Source: Marinobacter sp. LQ44 (GTDB lineage Bacteria; Pseudomonadota; Gammaproteobacteria; Pseudomonadales; Oleiphilaceae). From it: a stretch of 64,000 nt of DNA. The stretch covers positions 4,030,001 to 4,094,000 of the forward strand of contig NZ_CP014754.1 in assembly GCF_001447155.2 (NCBI RefSeq), read 5' to 3'. Positions 37,512-46,143 of this stretch are shown here, piece after piece; positions within the stretch are counted from its first letter, which is position 1; every line of letters starts with the position of its first letter. The translations under genes and the position numbers were made by a program. Under the pieces are notes generated by a model. The model was not told the DNA's origin and ran no database searches. It worked only from the letters and a program-made list of their open reading frames with translations.

Positions 37512-37822
37512 ACAACATGATTACAGGTATGCGGATAAACAGCTTTAACTCCTTAGTTGGTTTCTGAGTGTGCTTGGCCGAATCAGTAGGCTCCCATTCC
37601 TCCTCGATTTGGAGAAGGATCGCAACATTGATGTCTCCCGATTGACCTGCGGTCTTTGCGTGAGTTTAGAAAAACCGTTTTCAGAAGCCGTTTTCAGGTA
37701 TTAAGGCCAGCAGAATGTGTAATGTCTGCTTAGATTGTGATGGCGAAAAGTGCTAAAAGCGACGCTCTCTGTCGCTTTATCATGAGACTGTCAAGGTGAA
37801 CTGAACCGAAGGAGTCATATTC
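37512..37822. other. Intergenic region before the small-protein/TIR pair
   Basis: These 311 bases show no convincing gene. They contain a repeated ccgttttcag at about 37673-37699 and, at 37759-37775, an operator-like GCGAC-N7-GTCGC site. The gap implies a separate promoter for the following genes. Confidence 0.5.
37759..37775. promoter_or_regulatory. Operator-like site 4, GCGAC-N7-GTCGC, inside the BREX cargo
   Basis: GCGAC, GCTCTCT, GTCGC, extended to AAAGCGAC...GTCGCTTT. It ends 48 bases before the ATG at 37823. I first read it as a hairpin terminator, but there is no T run after it and the arms and spacing equal the sites before the WYL gene and brxA. Confidence 0.7.
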
Positions 37823-38131
37823 ATGATCACAGTAACCGTTGCAGGAATGGAGCAGCCTCTGGAAGGACTTTCTGAAAGTTGGCTTCATGAGCAAATAAGG
37901 CGGCGTCAGAAAGCGGGAGAGTCGGTGTGTGTGCAGGTAGGAGTGCGTACATCGGAAATTAATGTTGGTGTTTCATCAGGGGCATGCCCCATGGGGCCTG
38001 GCGGTTCCAGGAGGCCCAACTCAAAAGAGCAACAGGTTTTAGATCTCTGGTCGCATTTTGGTTTGGGGCATGGGGATCTCAACAGCGGTAAACTGGTTGC
38101 GTTTCTTCAGCGATTGCGATCGCTGGTTTAG
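37823..38131 (+). CDS. Small unrecognised protein paired with TIR gene
   Basis: A 102-residue protein starting at ATG 37823 behind a good aaggag. I recognise no family. The first half reads as strands (MITVTVAGMEQPLEGLSESW, VCVQVGVRTSEINVGVSSG), with an odd ACPMGPGGSRRP turn, and the end is helical (LNSGKLVAFLQRLRSLV). It sits 24 bases before a TIR gene and shares a promoter region with an operator-like site, so a sensor, inhibitor or modifier of the TIR protein is possible. No direct evidence for function. Confidence 0.6.
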   Translation: MITVTVAGMEQPLEGLSESWLHEQIRRRQKAGESVCVQVGVRTSEINVGVSSGACPMGPGGSRRPNSKEQQVLDLWSHFGLGHGDLNSGKLVAFLQRLRSLV

Positions 38132-38155
38132 GTTCTGAAAAGTTAAGGATGATGT

Positions 38156-39115
38156 ATGGCGAAGCTGGTTTTCTCTTATTCCCATGTGGATGAGGCTCTG
38201 AGGGATGAGCTGGAAAAGCACCTGATGCCCCTTAAAAGGCGAGGGCTCATTTCCACGTGGCATGACAGGCGAATAACAGCTGGTACTGAACTGCATGGGG
38301 AGATAGGCCAGCACTTTGAAGATGCCGACATCATCCTTTTGCTGATCAGCCCCGACTTCATCAATTCAGATTATTGCTACGACGTTGAAGTGAAGCACGC
38401 CCTCAAGCGGCACAATAAAGGTGAGGCGCGTGTGGTTCCGGTGATTCTGAAAACCTGTGACTGGCATGATCTGCCATTCGGAAAGCTGATGGCCACCCCA
38501 GAGGATGGTTATCCGATCTCGAAATTCACTCACGTCGAAGATGGTTTCTACCAAGTCGCTCAGGCCATCAAATCTGTTTTGAAGGAATTGGGTGCCACGG
38601 CCCAGAACTCTCCTACTGGGAATACCCGCCCGGCTACATCGCCATCATTCGTACAGCCTGTCGATTCTGGTCCTCGCAGCAGCAATTTGGGCATTCGAAA
38701 GGAATTCAGTGACAGGGATAAAGACCTTGCTCGTCGGGAAGGAATTCAGTTCCTGTCTCGTTTCTTTGAAAATTCCTTAAAGGAGATCTGCGTTCGGAAT
38801 CCCGAGTTGGAGCAAGATTTTCACCAGAAGGATGCTGACAGCTTCGAGGCTTCTCTTTACCAAAATGGGCAAAGAGTTTGTCACTGTGGCATATGGAAAA
38901 CTGGCGGAGGTATGGCGCTGGGAGATATTTGTTACAGCCAATCCGGGGTCTCGACCAATAGCTGTAATGATGCCGTTACGTTAGAAGACGATGGAACTAT
39001 GCTTGGGTTCCGCTCGATGATGGGCGGAATGTCCGGGTACGGTCGTGACAGTTTGCTCACGTGCGAGGGCGTCGCCGAGTACTTTTGGGACAGCTTTATT
39101 CGACCCCTCAAATGA
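38156..39115 (+). CDS. TIR-domain protein with novel C-terminal domain
   Basis: A 319-residue protein. Residues 1-135 are a TIR domain: MAKLVFSYSHVDEALRDELE, ISTWHDRRITAGTELHGEI, ADIILLLISPDFINSDYCYD with the conserved Ser-x-x-Tyr-Cys and following acid. A Pro/Ser/Thr linker (about 145-180) leads to a C-terminal domain (185-319) I do not recognise (GGGMALGDICYSQ, LGFRSMMGGMSG, EYFWDSFIRPLK). TIR effectors consume or modify NAD+ on infection. It follows the small protein by 24 bases. Confidence 0.82.
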   Translation: MAKLVFSYSHVDEALRDELEKHLMPLKRRGLISTWHDRRITAGTELHGEIGQHFEDADIILLLISPDFINSDYCYDVEVKHALKRHNKGEARVVPVILKTCDWHDLPFGKLMATPEDGYPISKFTHVEDGFYQVAQAIKSVLKELGATAQNSPTGNTRPATSPSFVQPVDSGPRSSNLGIRKEFSDRDKDLARREGIQFLSRFFENSLKEICVRNPELEQDFHQKDADSFEASLYQNGQRVCHCGIWKTGGGMALGDICYSQSGVSTNSCNDAVTLEDDGTMLGFRSMMGGMSGYGRDSLLTCEGVAEYFWDSFIRPLK

Positions 39116-39174
39116 GCATTGCCTGCGCTCCTCAGGCATTTACTGAAAACCAAAAACGATAATTAGGAAAACAC

Positions 39175-40779
39175 ATGGAAGAGCCAACCCCAGCAGTTGA
39201 CGCTGTCATCGCCATCGTCACCCTTCTTATTTTCTTTACTCCGGTCGTGATCGCGTGGCTTTCCAGGCGAAGCCGAAATGCTATGAAGAAAAAGCTGGCC
39301 GAGGCGATGTTGGCTTTGAAGCAGGCTGAAGAGAAGAAAAGGGAAGCGGAAAAATACAGCGCCGACCTGGATGCCAGATACAAGCCCATTACCGATATGG
39401 AACAGCACGCCCGGCTGTTACTTGGTAAGGCGGAGATGCAGGCGCAGACGGTTAGGAATGATGCGGAACGTGTATATTCCGAAGCTCAGAAAAGACTGAG
39501 CGAGGCCACGGAAGAGGCAGGTCAAATCAGTACGGAAGCAAAGGCAGCGCTCAAAGAGGCGAGGCTGAAGGCCGATCAGATTGAGGCTGACGGTCGGGCA
39601 GAGGCCGAGAGGGTACTCGATTTTGCCAAACGACAGGCGGAAGAAGTAGCTGGTGACGCTATCGCGGCCAAGGGGAAGGCTGACCTGTACGAGGCCACTG
39701 TGGTTGCCATGCGCAACACCATCCAAGGCTACAAAGATGACTATATCATCCCTAATCATGCGGTTCTGGATGAGTTGGCGGAGGAATACAGCCATAAGGA
39801 AGCCGGCGAGCAATTGAAACGAGCAAGAAAGCGCGTTCGGGACATGGTCAAGAATGGCAACGCGGGGGCCTGCGATTATGCGGAGGCGAACCGGCGAGCT
39901 TTTGCAATACACTTCGCCGTGGATGCCTTCAACGGTAAAGTCGATTCGGCGTTGGCCAAGGTCAAGCACGACAACTACGGCAAGATTAAACAGGAAGTCC
40001 TGGATGCGTTCGCCCTGGTGAATCACAACGGTATGCCATTTCGTAATGCTCGTATTAATCAGGAATACCTGGAGGCTCGCTTGGAGGAGCTGAAGTGGGC
40101 GGTTGCCACTCACGAGCTGAGGCAGACCGAACGGGAGGAGCAGCGGGCCATTCGGGAGCAAATGCGTGAGGAAGAAAAAGCTCGCCGCGAAATAGAGAAG
40201 GCCATTAAAGAGGTCGAAAAAGAAGAACGCATGCTCCAAAAAGCCATGGAAACTGCTCGTAAGGAGCTGGCTTCTGCTCACGGTGAGCAGCGCGCAGAGT
40301 ATGAAGCCCAGCTCGCTGAGCTGGAATCCAAGCTGATAGAGGCGGAGAGCCGGGGGCAGCGGGCCATTTCGATGGCGCAGCAGACCAGGCGAGGCCATGT
40401 TTATGTCATCAGTAACATTGGCAGCTTTGGTGAGAACGTATTCAAGATAGGTATGACGCGCCGGCTGGAGCCTGCGGACCGGGTGAAAGAGCTGGGTGAT
40501 GCTTCCGTTCCCTTCGATTTTGATGTCCATGCCATGATCTACAGTGATGATGCGCCAGCGCTGGAAAAGGCTTTGCATCGCCGGTTTGATGAGGCATCAG
40601 TGAACAAGGTTAATCCCCGCAAGGAATTCTTTAATCTGAACGTTGCAGAGATTCGCCAGGCGGTAGAGCAGCAGGGCATGAACGAAATACACTGGACCAT
40701 GAAAGCGGAAGCGGCGGAGTATCGGGAGTCTCTGAGTATTTCCAGAAAGCGGGCTATGGAAGCGCCGGTTACTGCATAA
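39175..40779 (+). CDS. Membrane-anchored coiled-coil DUF4041/GIY-YIG (T5orf172) protein
   Basis: A 534-residue protein. One transmembrane helix near the N terminus (AVIAIVTLLIFFTPVVIAWL) is followed by basic residues, so the bulk should face the cytoplasm. Residues about 45-170 are Ala/Glu/Lys-rich coiled coil, then a DUF4041 region (about 170-300) and another coiled coil. The C-terminal domain from about 403 is GIY-YIG of the T5orf172/MUG113 type: GHVYVISNIGSFGENVFKIG then MTRR, with ALHRRFDEA and NPRKEFF. This would be a nuclease held at the membrane, where phage DNA enters. Standard length for the family. It is cargo between pglX and pglZ. Confidence 0.82.
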   Translation: MEEPTPAVDAVIAIVTLLIFFTPVVIAWLSRRSRNAMKKKLAEAMLALKQAEEKKREAEKYSADLDARYKPITDMEQHARLLLGKAEMQAQTVRNDAERVYSEAQKRLSEATEEAGQISTEAKAALKEARLKADQIEADGRAEAERVLDFAKRQAEEVAGDAIAAKGKADLYEATVVAMRNTIQGYKDDYIIPNHAVLDELAEEYSHKEAGEQLKRARKRVRDMVKNGNAGACDYAEANRRAFAIHFAVDAFNGKVDSALAKVKHDNYGKIKQEVLDAFALVNHNGMPFRNARINQEYLEARLEELKWAVATHELRQTEREEQRAIREQMREEEKARREIEKAIKEVEKEERMLQKAMETARKELASAHGEQRAEYEAQLAELESKLIEAESRGQRAISMAQQTRRGHVYVISNIGSFGENVFKIGMTRRLEPADRVKELGDASVPFDFDVHAMIYSDDAPALEKALHRRFDEASVNKVNPRKEFFNLNVAEIRQAVEQQGMNEIHWTMKAEAAEYRESLSISRKRAMEAPVTA

Positions 40780-40906
40780 ATCGCGGCACTTCGATCCAAT
40801 ATTTCAACGTTTTATGCTGCAGGTGAGATACTCTTCGTCTTGAGATTTGGTCTTTCGAAGGGTGTGGTAGAATTGCTCAAAGCTTGTACGACTAGAGGCA
40901 GCCATT

Positions 40907-41107
40907 ATGGAAATACAATCACTCACCGTATCTGAGCGCATCATTCTTGCAGAGGCGCTTTGGGACAGCGTGGTTGCGGAGGGCTCGGAAATTGAGCTTA
41001 CTGATGCCCAGAAACTGGAACTCGACCAGCGATTGCAGGCATTCGAGCTAGACCAGGATCGAGGCAGTACGTGGGCTGACGTTAAGGCTCGGATATTGTC
41101 AAAGTAA
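40907..41107 (+). CDS. Addiction-module antitoxin (TIGR02574-type)
   Basis: A 66-residue protein: MEIQSLTVSERIILAEALWD, then LTDAQKLELDQRLQAFE and STWADVKARIL. This is the addiction-module component family whose members pair with RelE/ParE toxins. Its stop codon overlaps the toxin ATG by one base (TAATG). It lies 127 bases after the GIY-YIG gene with its own upstream region, so it is probably self-regulated. Confidence 0.9.
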   Translation: MEIQSLTVSERIILAEALWDSVVAEGSEIELTDAQKLELDQRLQAFELDQDRGSTWADVKARILSK

Positions 41108-41403
41108 TGGGATATACGCTCACACTTCGAAAGGACGCGGAGCTGGATGTCGGGGTGCATTTCGATTTCTATGAAGAGAAAAGGGAGGGCCTTGGCCATG
41201 ATTTTCTCTTGTGTCTCGAAGAGGCTTTGGACAAGGTCCAGAGAAATCCTCTTATTTACCGTAAAATTCATAGGGAGTTGAGGCGAATCCCAATCCGCCG
41301 ATTCCCTTACCGCATTTTTTATCTGGTGCAAGGCCAGGAAGTTATTGTTACCGCCATTTTCCATGCTCGGAAAGATCCCGCATCCTGGTCCGGTCGGGCA
41401 TAA
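41107..41403 (+). CDS. RelE/ParE-family toxin
   Basis: A 98-residue ParE/RelE-type toxin, coupled to the preceding antitoxin. The family pattern is clear: RKDAELDVGVHFDFYEEKREGLG, NPLIYRKIHRELRRIPIRRF, PYRIFYLVQGQEVIVTAIFH. ParE-type members poison gyrase and RelE-type members cut mRNA; the sequence looks closer to ParE. The pair inside the BREX locus may stabilise it or act in defence. Confidence 0.9.
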   Translation: MGYTLTLRKDAELDVGVHFDFYEEKREGLGHDFLLCLEEALDKVQRNPLIYRKIHRELRRIPIRRFPYRIFYLVQGQEVIVTAIFHARKDPASWSGRA

Positions 41404-41477
41404 GCAACTCAACCTGTAATCCCTGTGGTACATTGCTAAACTATCGAATAAACAGATGGTTGGATAAGGCGCAGTAC

Positions 41478-44099
41478 ATGGATTCGAAACAGCTCAGCCA
41501 GGGCCTTCATCAGGCTTTTTTCTCCGAAAACCACCGCCTGGTGTTCTGGTACGACCCCGAGCAGAGTTTTGCTGATGAGCTGGCCAGTCTCGACTTGTCA
41601 GATGTCCAGGTCCTGGATATGTCGGGTGAGTCATCTCTGGCAGTTAAGGTCAAGCTGGAGCTGGAAGAGCAGAACGGCAAGTACCTGCTGTACTTTCCCC
41701 ACGCCGAGCCAGAGCCTGAAGACGACTGGCTGCTGGATATGAAGCTGTATTCTCGTGCCTTCCATGCGGATCGTATTTCCATCATCTTCAACGAGCTGGG
41801 CTTGCAGCAGCAGAGCCTTCGGGCGCACCTTGCCCGGCGTGAGAAGTTTCTGAGTAAGGCCCGTTTAACCGCTCTCAAGCGCTTTATCCAGCCGGATTTT
41901 GATGAAGTTGCGTTGGACCTGGCCATGATTGCCGTGGTTACCCGGGCCGAATCGCCGGATATCGCCAACATTTTGTTCACTCTGGGCGATGAGCTGGTCA
42001 AGGCAGATGGCGGCCTGGAGCAGGTGCCGGAGTCCATCACGGAACTGGAAAAATACGGACTGGTTCCCTCATTGGTCAGGGCATTTCAAGAGGAGGTGGG
42101 CTACCCGGCCTCGGAGCAGGAGCTTCGCGGCGAGGCTCCGTTCAACTTCGGGCATTTCCTGATCCGGCTTTTGGCGACGGGGTTCTGCGAGAGTATTTCC
42201 GAAGTGCCCGGCTGGGCGCGTTCGGTGGCCATTTCCTCGGCTAATGCGCGGGCCACCTCCCGGGCGTTGCTGTCTCGGTGGCGGGACAGTTCTCGTTATT
42301 ATCCGGCTTATGATGTGATTGCCGACTGGGTTTCTTCAGCCCTTAACATCAAGTCACGCATTGAGGACTATTCGATCGAATCCCTGGCCAATGTGGCTAC
42401 GTTCCGGGAGGCTGAAAACCGGATGATCGTGGATCTGGTCAATGCCATTCCGGAAGCCCGGCCTGCGGATCTCAATCTATTCTCTCGCGTTATCTCGGAT
42501 CGGCTCGACGGTTATTGGGCGTCTCGCCACAAAGATGATGATGTTCGCCGGAAATTCCGGACCATTTATTCAGCGCTGTCTGCTGCGATTGATTTGTTTG
42601 CGTTACGCCAGGCGCACCCGGACGGCTTTCATTTTACTAGTGCGGAGGCGCTTTATCAGGCCTATGAGACCGACCTTTACCGGTTTGACACCGAATACCG
42701 CCACTACTGTGCGGCTTCTCGCAAGGCCCATGTGGAGATTCTGAAGGCGCTGGATGAGGCCGTTGAGCAGTGTTATGCCTATTGGTATCTGGACCAGTTG
42801 GCCCGCAACTGGGGCGACCTGGTGGAAGGCGAGAAGCTGCTGGAACACTGGGCGATTCGCGGCGTGCCTAACCAGCACCACTTCTATGACACCCAGGTGA
42901 AGCCGAAACTGGACTCAGCCCGCAACAAGCGCCTGGTGGTGATCATCAGCGATGCCTTCCGATATGAGGCGGCGGTGGAGCTGCAAGACCGCATCAATGT
43001 AAAACGCTACAGCGAGGCAAAACTTTCCAGCCAGTTAGGGGTGTTGCCCAGTTATACCACGTTGGGTATGGCCTCTCTGTTGCCTCATCAAGCCCTGGAA
43101 TACCGGAACGGCGTGAGTGATGACGTGTTTGTAGACGGAAAATCCACCAAGGGCAGCGAAAACCGCAATCGGGTTCTGGCCAGTTACAACGGGATGGCGG
43201 TGCAGGCAGAAACCGTAAAAGCCTGGAGCCGGGAAGAGGGGCGTGACGCCCTAAGAGATCAGAATCTGGTGTATGTCTACCACAACGTGGTGGATGCCAG
43301 GGGCGATAGCGCCTCCACAGAATCTGAAACCTTCAATGCGGTGGAACACGCCATCGAAGAGCTGACGGAACTGACCCGCAAGATCATGATGCACTTCAAC
43401 ACCAGCACGGTGTTGGTGACGGCAGACCATGGTTTCCTGTTCCAGCACAGCAAGCTGGAGGCCGCAGACAGAACCTCGCTTGCAGACAAGCCAAGCAATG
43501 CGCTCAAGAGTAAAAAGCGTTACGTTATAGGCCACGACTTGCCGGATGCCAAAGATGCCTGGTGTGGCTCTACCCGCCATACTGCTGGAACTGCGTCTGA
43601 TACCCGGTTCTGGATTCCCAAAGGGGCCAACCGTTTCCACTTTGTGGGAGGCGCTCGGTTTGTCCACGGTGGCGCTATGCCGCAGGAAATCGTGGTGCCG
43701 GTGCTGACGGTGAAGCAGTTGCGCGGTGAGAAGGCTGAAAGCCGTTCCAAGCGTAAGGTGGAGGTCATCTCGCCCAAGCCGACTCTGAAGATGGTCAATA
43801 ACATCCAGCGGTTTGACCTGATGCAGACGGAAGCCGTGAGCGATCAGGTGCTTCCCGTAACCATAGCGGTCGCGATCTACGAAGGGGCGGAGCAGGTGTC
43901 CAGCGAAGAGGTGGTGACCTTTGATAGCGCTTCAGATTCCATGACGGAGCGGGTTAAACAAGTGCGATTGTCGTTGTCCGGTAAGGACTTTGACCGCAAG
44001 CGGGATTACTTCCTGATACTCAAAGACAAAGACCTGAACACCGAGATTGAACGTTACCGGGTGGTGATTGACCTGGCGTTTACCGATGATTTTTTTTAA
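41478..44099 (+). CDS. pglZ: BREX alkaline-phosphatase-fold protein PglZ
   Basis: An 873-residue BREX-1 PglZ. The start is set at ATG 41478 (MDSKQLSQGLHQAF) with aaggcg before it; the frame reaches 41433 but that lead is poorly conserved. The alkaline-phosphatase-fold core has VVIISDAFRYEAAVEL (metal-binding Asp) at about residue 490 and LVTADHGFLFQ near 655. PglZ is essential in BREX and interacts with BrxB and PglX in studied systems. It is separated from pglX by about 8 kb of cargo, so it needs its own transcription or a very long message. brxL follows after 10 bases. Confidence 0.94.
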   Translation: MDSKQLSQGLHQAFFSENHRLVFWYDPEQSFADELASLDLSDVQVLDMSGESSLAVKVKLELEEQNGKYLLYFPHAEPEPEDDWLLDMKLYSRAFHADRISIIFNELGLQQQSLRAHLARREKFLSKARLTALKRFIQPDFDEVALDLAMIAVVTRAESPDIANILFTLGDELVKADGGLEQVPESITELEKYGLVPSLVRAFQEEVGYPASEQELRGEAPFNFGHFLIRLLATGFCESISEVPGWARSVAISSANARATSRALLSRWRDSSRYYPAYDVIADWVSSALNIKSRIEDYSIESLANVATFREAENRMIVDLVNAIPEARPADLNLFSRVISDRLDGYWASRHKDDDVRRKFRTIYSALSAAIDLFALRQAHPDGFHFTSAEALYQAYETDLYRFDTEYRHYCAASRKAHVEILKALDEAVEQCYAYWYLDQLARNWGDLVEGEKLLEHWAIRGVPNQHHFYDTQVKPKLDSARNKRLVVIISDAFRYEAAVELQDRINVKRYSEAKLSSQLGVLPSYTTLGMASLLPHQALEYRNGVSDDVFVDGKSTKGSENRNRVLASYNGMAVQAETVKAWSREEGRDALRDQNLVYVYHNVVDARGDSASTESETFNAVEHAIEELTELTRKIMMHFNTSTVLVTADHGFLFQHSKLEAADRTSLADKPSNALKSKKRYVIGHDLPDAKDAWCGSTRHTAGTASDTRFWIPKGANRFHFVGGARFVHGGAMPQEIVVPVLTVKQLRGEKAESRSKRKVEVISPKPTLKMVNNIQRFDLMQTEAVSDQVLPVTIAVAIYEGAEQVSSEEVVTFDSASDSMTERVKQVRLSLSGKDFDRKRDYFLILKDKDLNTEIERYRVVIDLAFTDDFF

Positions 44100-44109
44100 G
44101 GCAGGGGCC

Positions 44110-46143
44110 ATGCAGTCAGATAAGGATCTGGATCAGTTACTTAATGAGCACTTTGCGGGCCGGGTGGTGCGTAAGGATCTGACCAAGCAGATCAAAGAGG
44201 GCGCGAACGTGCCTGTCTATGTGCTGGAGTACCTGCTGGGTATGTATTGCGCCTCCGATGACCCGGAAGTCATCGAGACGGGCCTGCGTAACGTTAAAAC
44301 GGTGCTGTCTGAGAACTACGTGCGCCCGGATGAAGCCGAGAAGGTGAAATCGCTGGTTCGGGAGCGGGGCAGTTACAAGGTGATCGACCGGGTGACCGTT
44401 CGCCTGAACGAGAAGAAAGACTGCTATGAGGCGGCTTTTTCTAATCTGGGCATCAAGGATGCGGAGATTGGTGCGGGCATCGTTAAAGAAAACGAGAAGC
44501 TGCTGGTCGGCGGGATCTGGGTGATCGCGACTCTGAGTTATTACCATGAGGAAGGGCAGAAAGGCTCACCCTTTGGCGTAAGCACCCTTAAGCCGATTCA
44601 GATGCCCAACATGAATATGGCCGAGCTATTCGCCGGCCGGGCCGCGCTGACCGTTGACCAGTGGAGGGAAACACTGATTCGCTCGATCGGCATGGAGCCC
44701 GCTGCACTGGATGAGACGGTACAGTGGCACCTGCTGGCCCGGATGATTCCGTTTGTGGAGAACAACTACAACGTATGCGAGCTGGGCCCGAGGGGCACCG
44801 GTAAGAGCCATATTTACAAGGAGTGCTCACCCAACAGCATTCTGGTGTCCGGTGGCCAGACCACAGTGGCCAACCTGTTCTACAACATGAGCAGTCGCAA
44901 GATCGGTCTGGTGGGCATGTGGGACTTGGTGGCGTTTGACGAGGTTGCCGGCATCAACTTCAAGGAAAAGGATGGCGTCCAGATTATGAAGGACTACATG
45001 GCCTCCGGCTCCTTCGCCCGTGGCCGTGAGCAGATGGAAGCCAGTGCCTCCATGGTGTTTGTGGGCAATATCAACCAGTCGGTTGAGTCCTTGGTTAAAA
45101 CCAGTCATCTTCTGGCTCCGTTCCCCCCGCAGATGATCGATTCGGCGTTCTTTGACCGGTTCCACGCCTACATTCCCGGCTGGGAAATTCCGAAGATGCG
45201 GCCGGAGTACTTCACCAATCGCTACGGCTTGATTGTGGATTATCTGGCCGAGTTCTATCGGGAAATGCGCAAACGCAGCTTTGCCGATGCATTGGATAAG
45301 TATTTCAAGCTGGGAAGTAACCTGAATCAGCGCGACGTGATTGCAGTGCGCAAGACGGTTTCCGGCCTGCTGAAGCTGCTGTACCCCCATGGTGAGTTCG
45401 ACAAAGAGGCCGTGCGCCAGTGCCTGGAGTATGCCCTGGAAGTGCGCCGCAGGGTGAAGGAGCAGCTGAAGAAAATCGGGGGCATGGAATTCTTCGATGT
45501 GCATTTCAGCTACATCGACAACGAAGATCTGGAAGAACACTTTGTCACTGTGAAAGAGCAGGGTGGTGGCAAGTTGATTCCCGAGGGGCAAGGTAAGCCT
45601 GGGGTGGTTCACCTTGTTGATGCCGGCAAAAAGGGTGTGCCCAGCCTATACCGCATTGAACTGCAGGTTACTAAGGGCACAGGCAAGCTTGCGACCTCAG
45701 GCCTTTGGTCGCTGCCGCCTCTGAGGGAGCAGGTGAAAATGGCTTTCGACTATTTCAAGGCCAACATGAGCCGCATCTCCGGGGGCACCCGGGTGCTGGA
45801 GCATGACTTCCACCTGCACTTGGTAGATCTTCAAGGCGCAGGCCCGTTGCAGTCACTGGCCTTGCCCAGCGTGGTCGCCTTCGCCTCCGGCCTCATGGGC
45901 CGCCCGGTTCAGCCACAGCTGGTTGTGCTCGGCGAAATGAGCCTCGGCGGCAGTGTGAACCCGGTACAAAGTCTGGCCGACTGCTTACAGGTTGCCCTGG
46001 ATGGCGGCGGCAAACGCGTCGCGCTGCCGATCACCAGTGCTGCGGATATCCCTACGGTGCCAGGGGAGCTGTTTACCCGGTTCCAGACGAGCTTTTATGC
46101 GGATCCGGTGGATGCGGTGTTTAAGGCGTTGGGGGTGGATTGA
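44110..46143 (+). CDS. brxL: BREX Lon-like AAA protein BrxL
   Basis: A 677-residue protein, started at ATG 44110 (MQSDKDLDQLLNEHFAG). The AAA core has GPRGTGKSHIYKEC (Walker A) and VAFDEVAGI (Walker B). The C-terminal Lon-protease-like domain shows EMSLGGSVNPVQSLADCLQ and KRVALPITSAADIP, where Ser and Lys of a Lon dyad would sit. BrxL forms DNA-binding hexamer pairs and is the last gene of type 1 BREX. Its end overlaps the convergent next gene by 23 bases, so no intergenic terminator exists there. Confidence 0.94.
   Translation: MQSDKDLDQLLNEHFAGRVVRKDLTKQIKEGANVPVYVLEYLLGMYCASDDPEVIETGLRNVKTVLSENYVRPDEAEKVKSLVRERGSYKVIDRVTVRLNEKKDCYEAAFSNLGIKDAEIGAGIVKENEKLLVGGIWVIATLSYYHEEGQKGSPFGVSTLKPIQMPNMNMAELFAGRAALTVDQWRETLIRSIGMEPAALDETVQWHLLARMIPFVENNYNVCELGPRGTGKSHIYKECSPNSILVSGGQTTVANLFYNMSSRKIGLVGMWDLVAFDEVAGINFKEKDGVQIMKDYMASGSFARGREQMEASASMVFVGNINQSVESLVKTSHLLAPFPPQMIDSAFFDRFHAYIPGWEIPKMRPEYFTNRYGLIVDYLAEFYREMRKRSFADALDKYFKLGSNLNQRDVIAVRKTVSGLLKLLYPHGEFDKEAVRQCLEYALEVRRRVKEQLKKIGGMEFFDVHFSYIDNEDLEEHFVTVKEQGGGKLIPEGQGKPGVVHLVDAGKKGVPSLYRIELQVTKGTGKLATSGLWSLPPLREQVKMAFDYFKANMSRISGGTRVLEHDFHLHLVDLQGAGPLQSLALPSVVAFASGLMGRPVQPQLVVLGEMSLGGSVNPVQSLADCLQVALDGGGKRVALPITSAADIPTVPGELFTRFQTSFYADPVDAVFKALGVD

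Noticed and set aside
37756-37778. Hairpin read as a transcription terminator
   Set aside because: No T run follows, and its arms and 7-base spacing equal the intergenic sites before the WYL gene and brxA, so an operator is the better reading.
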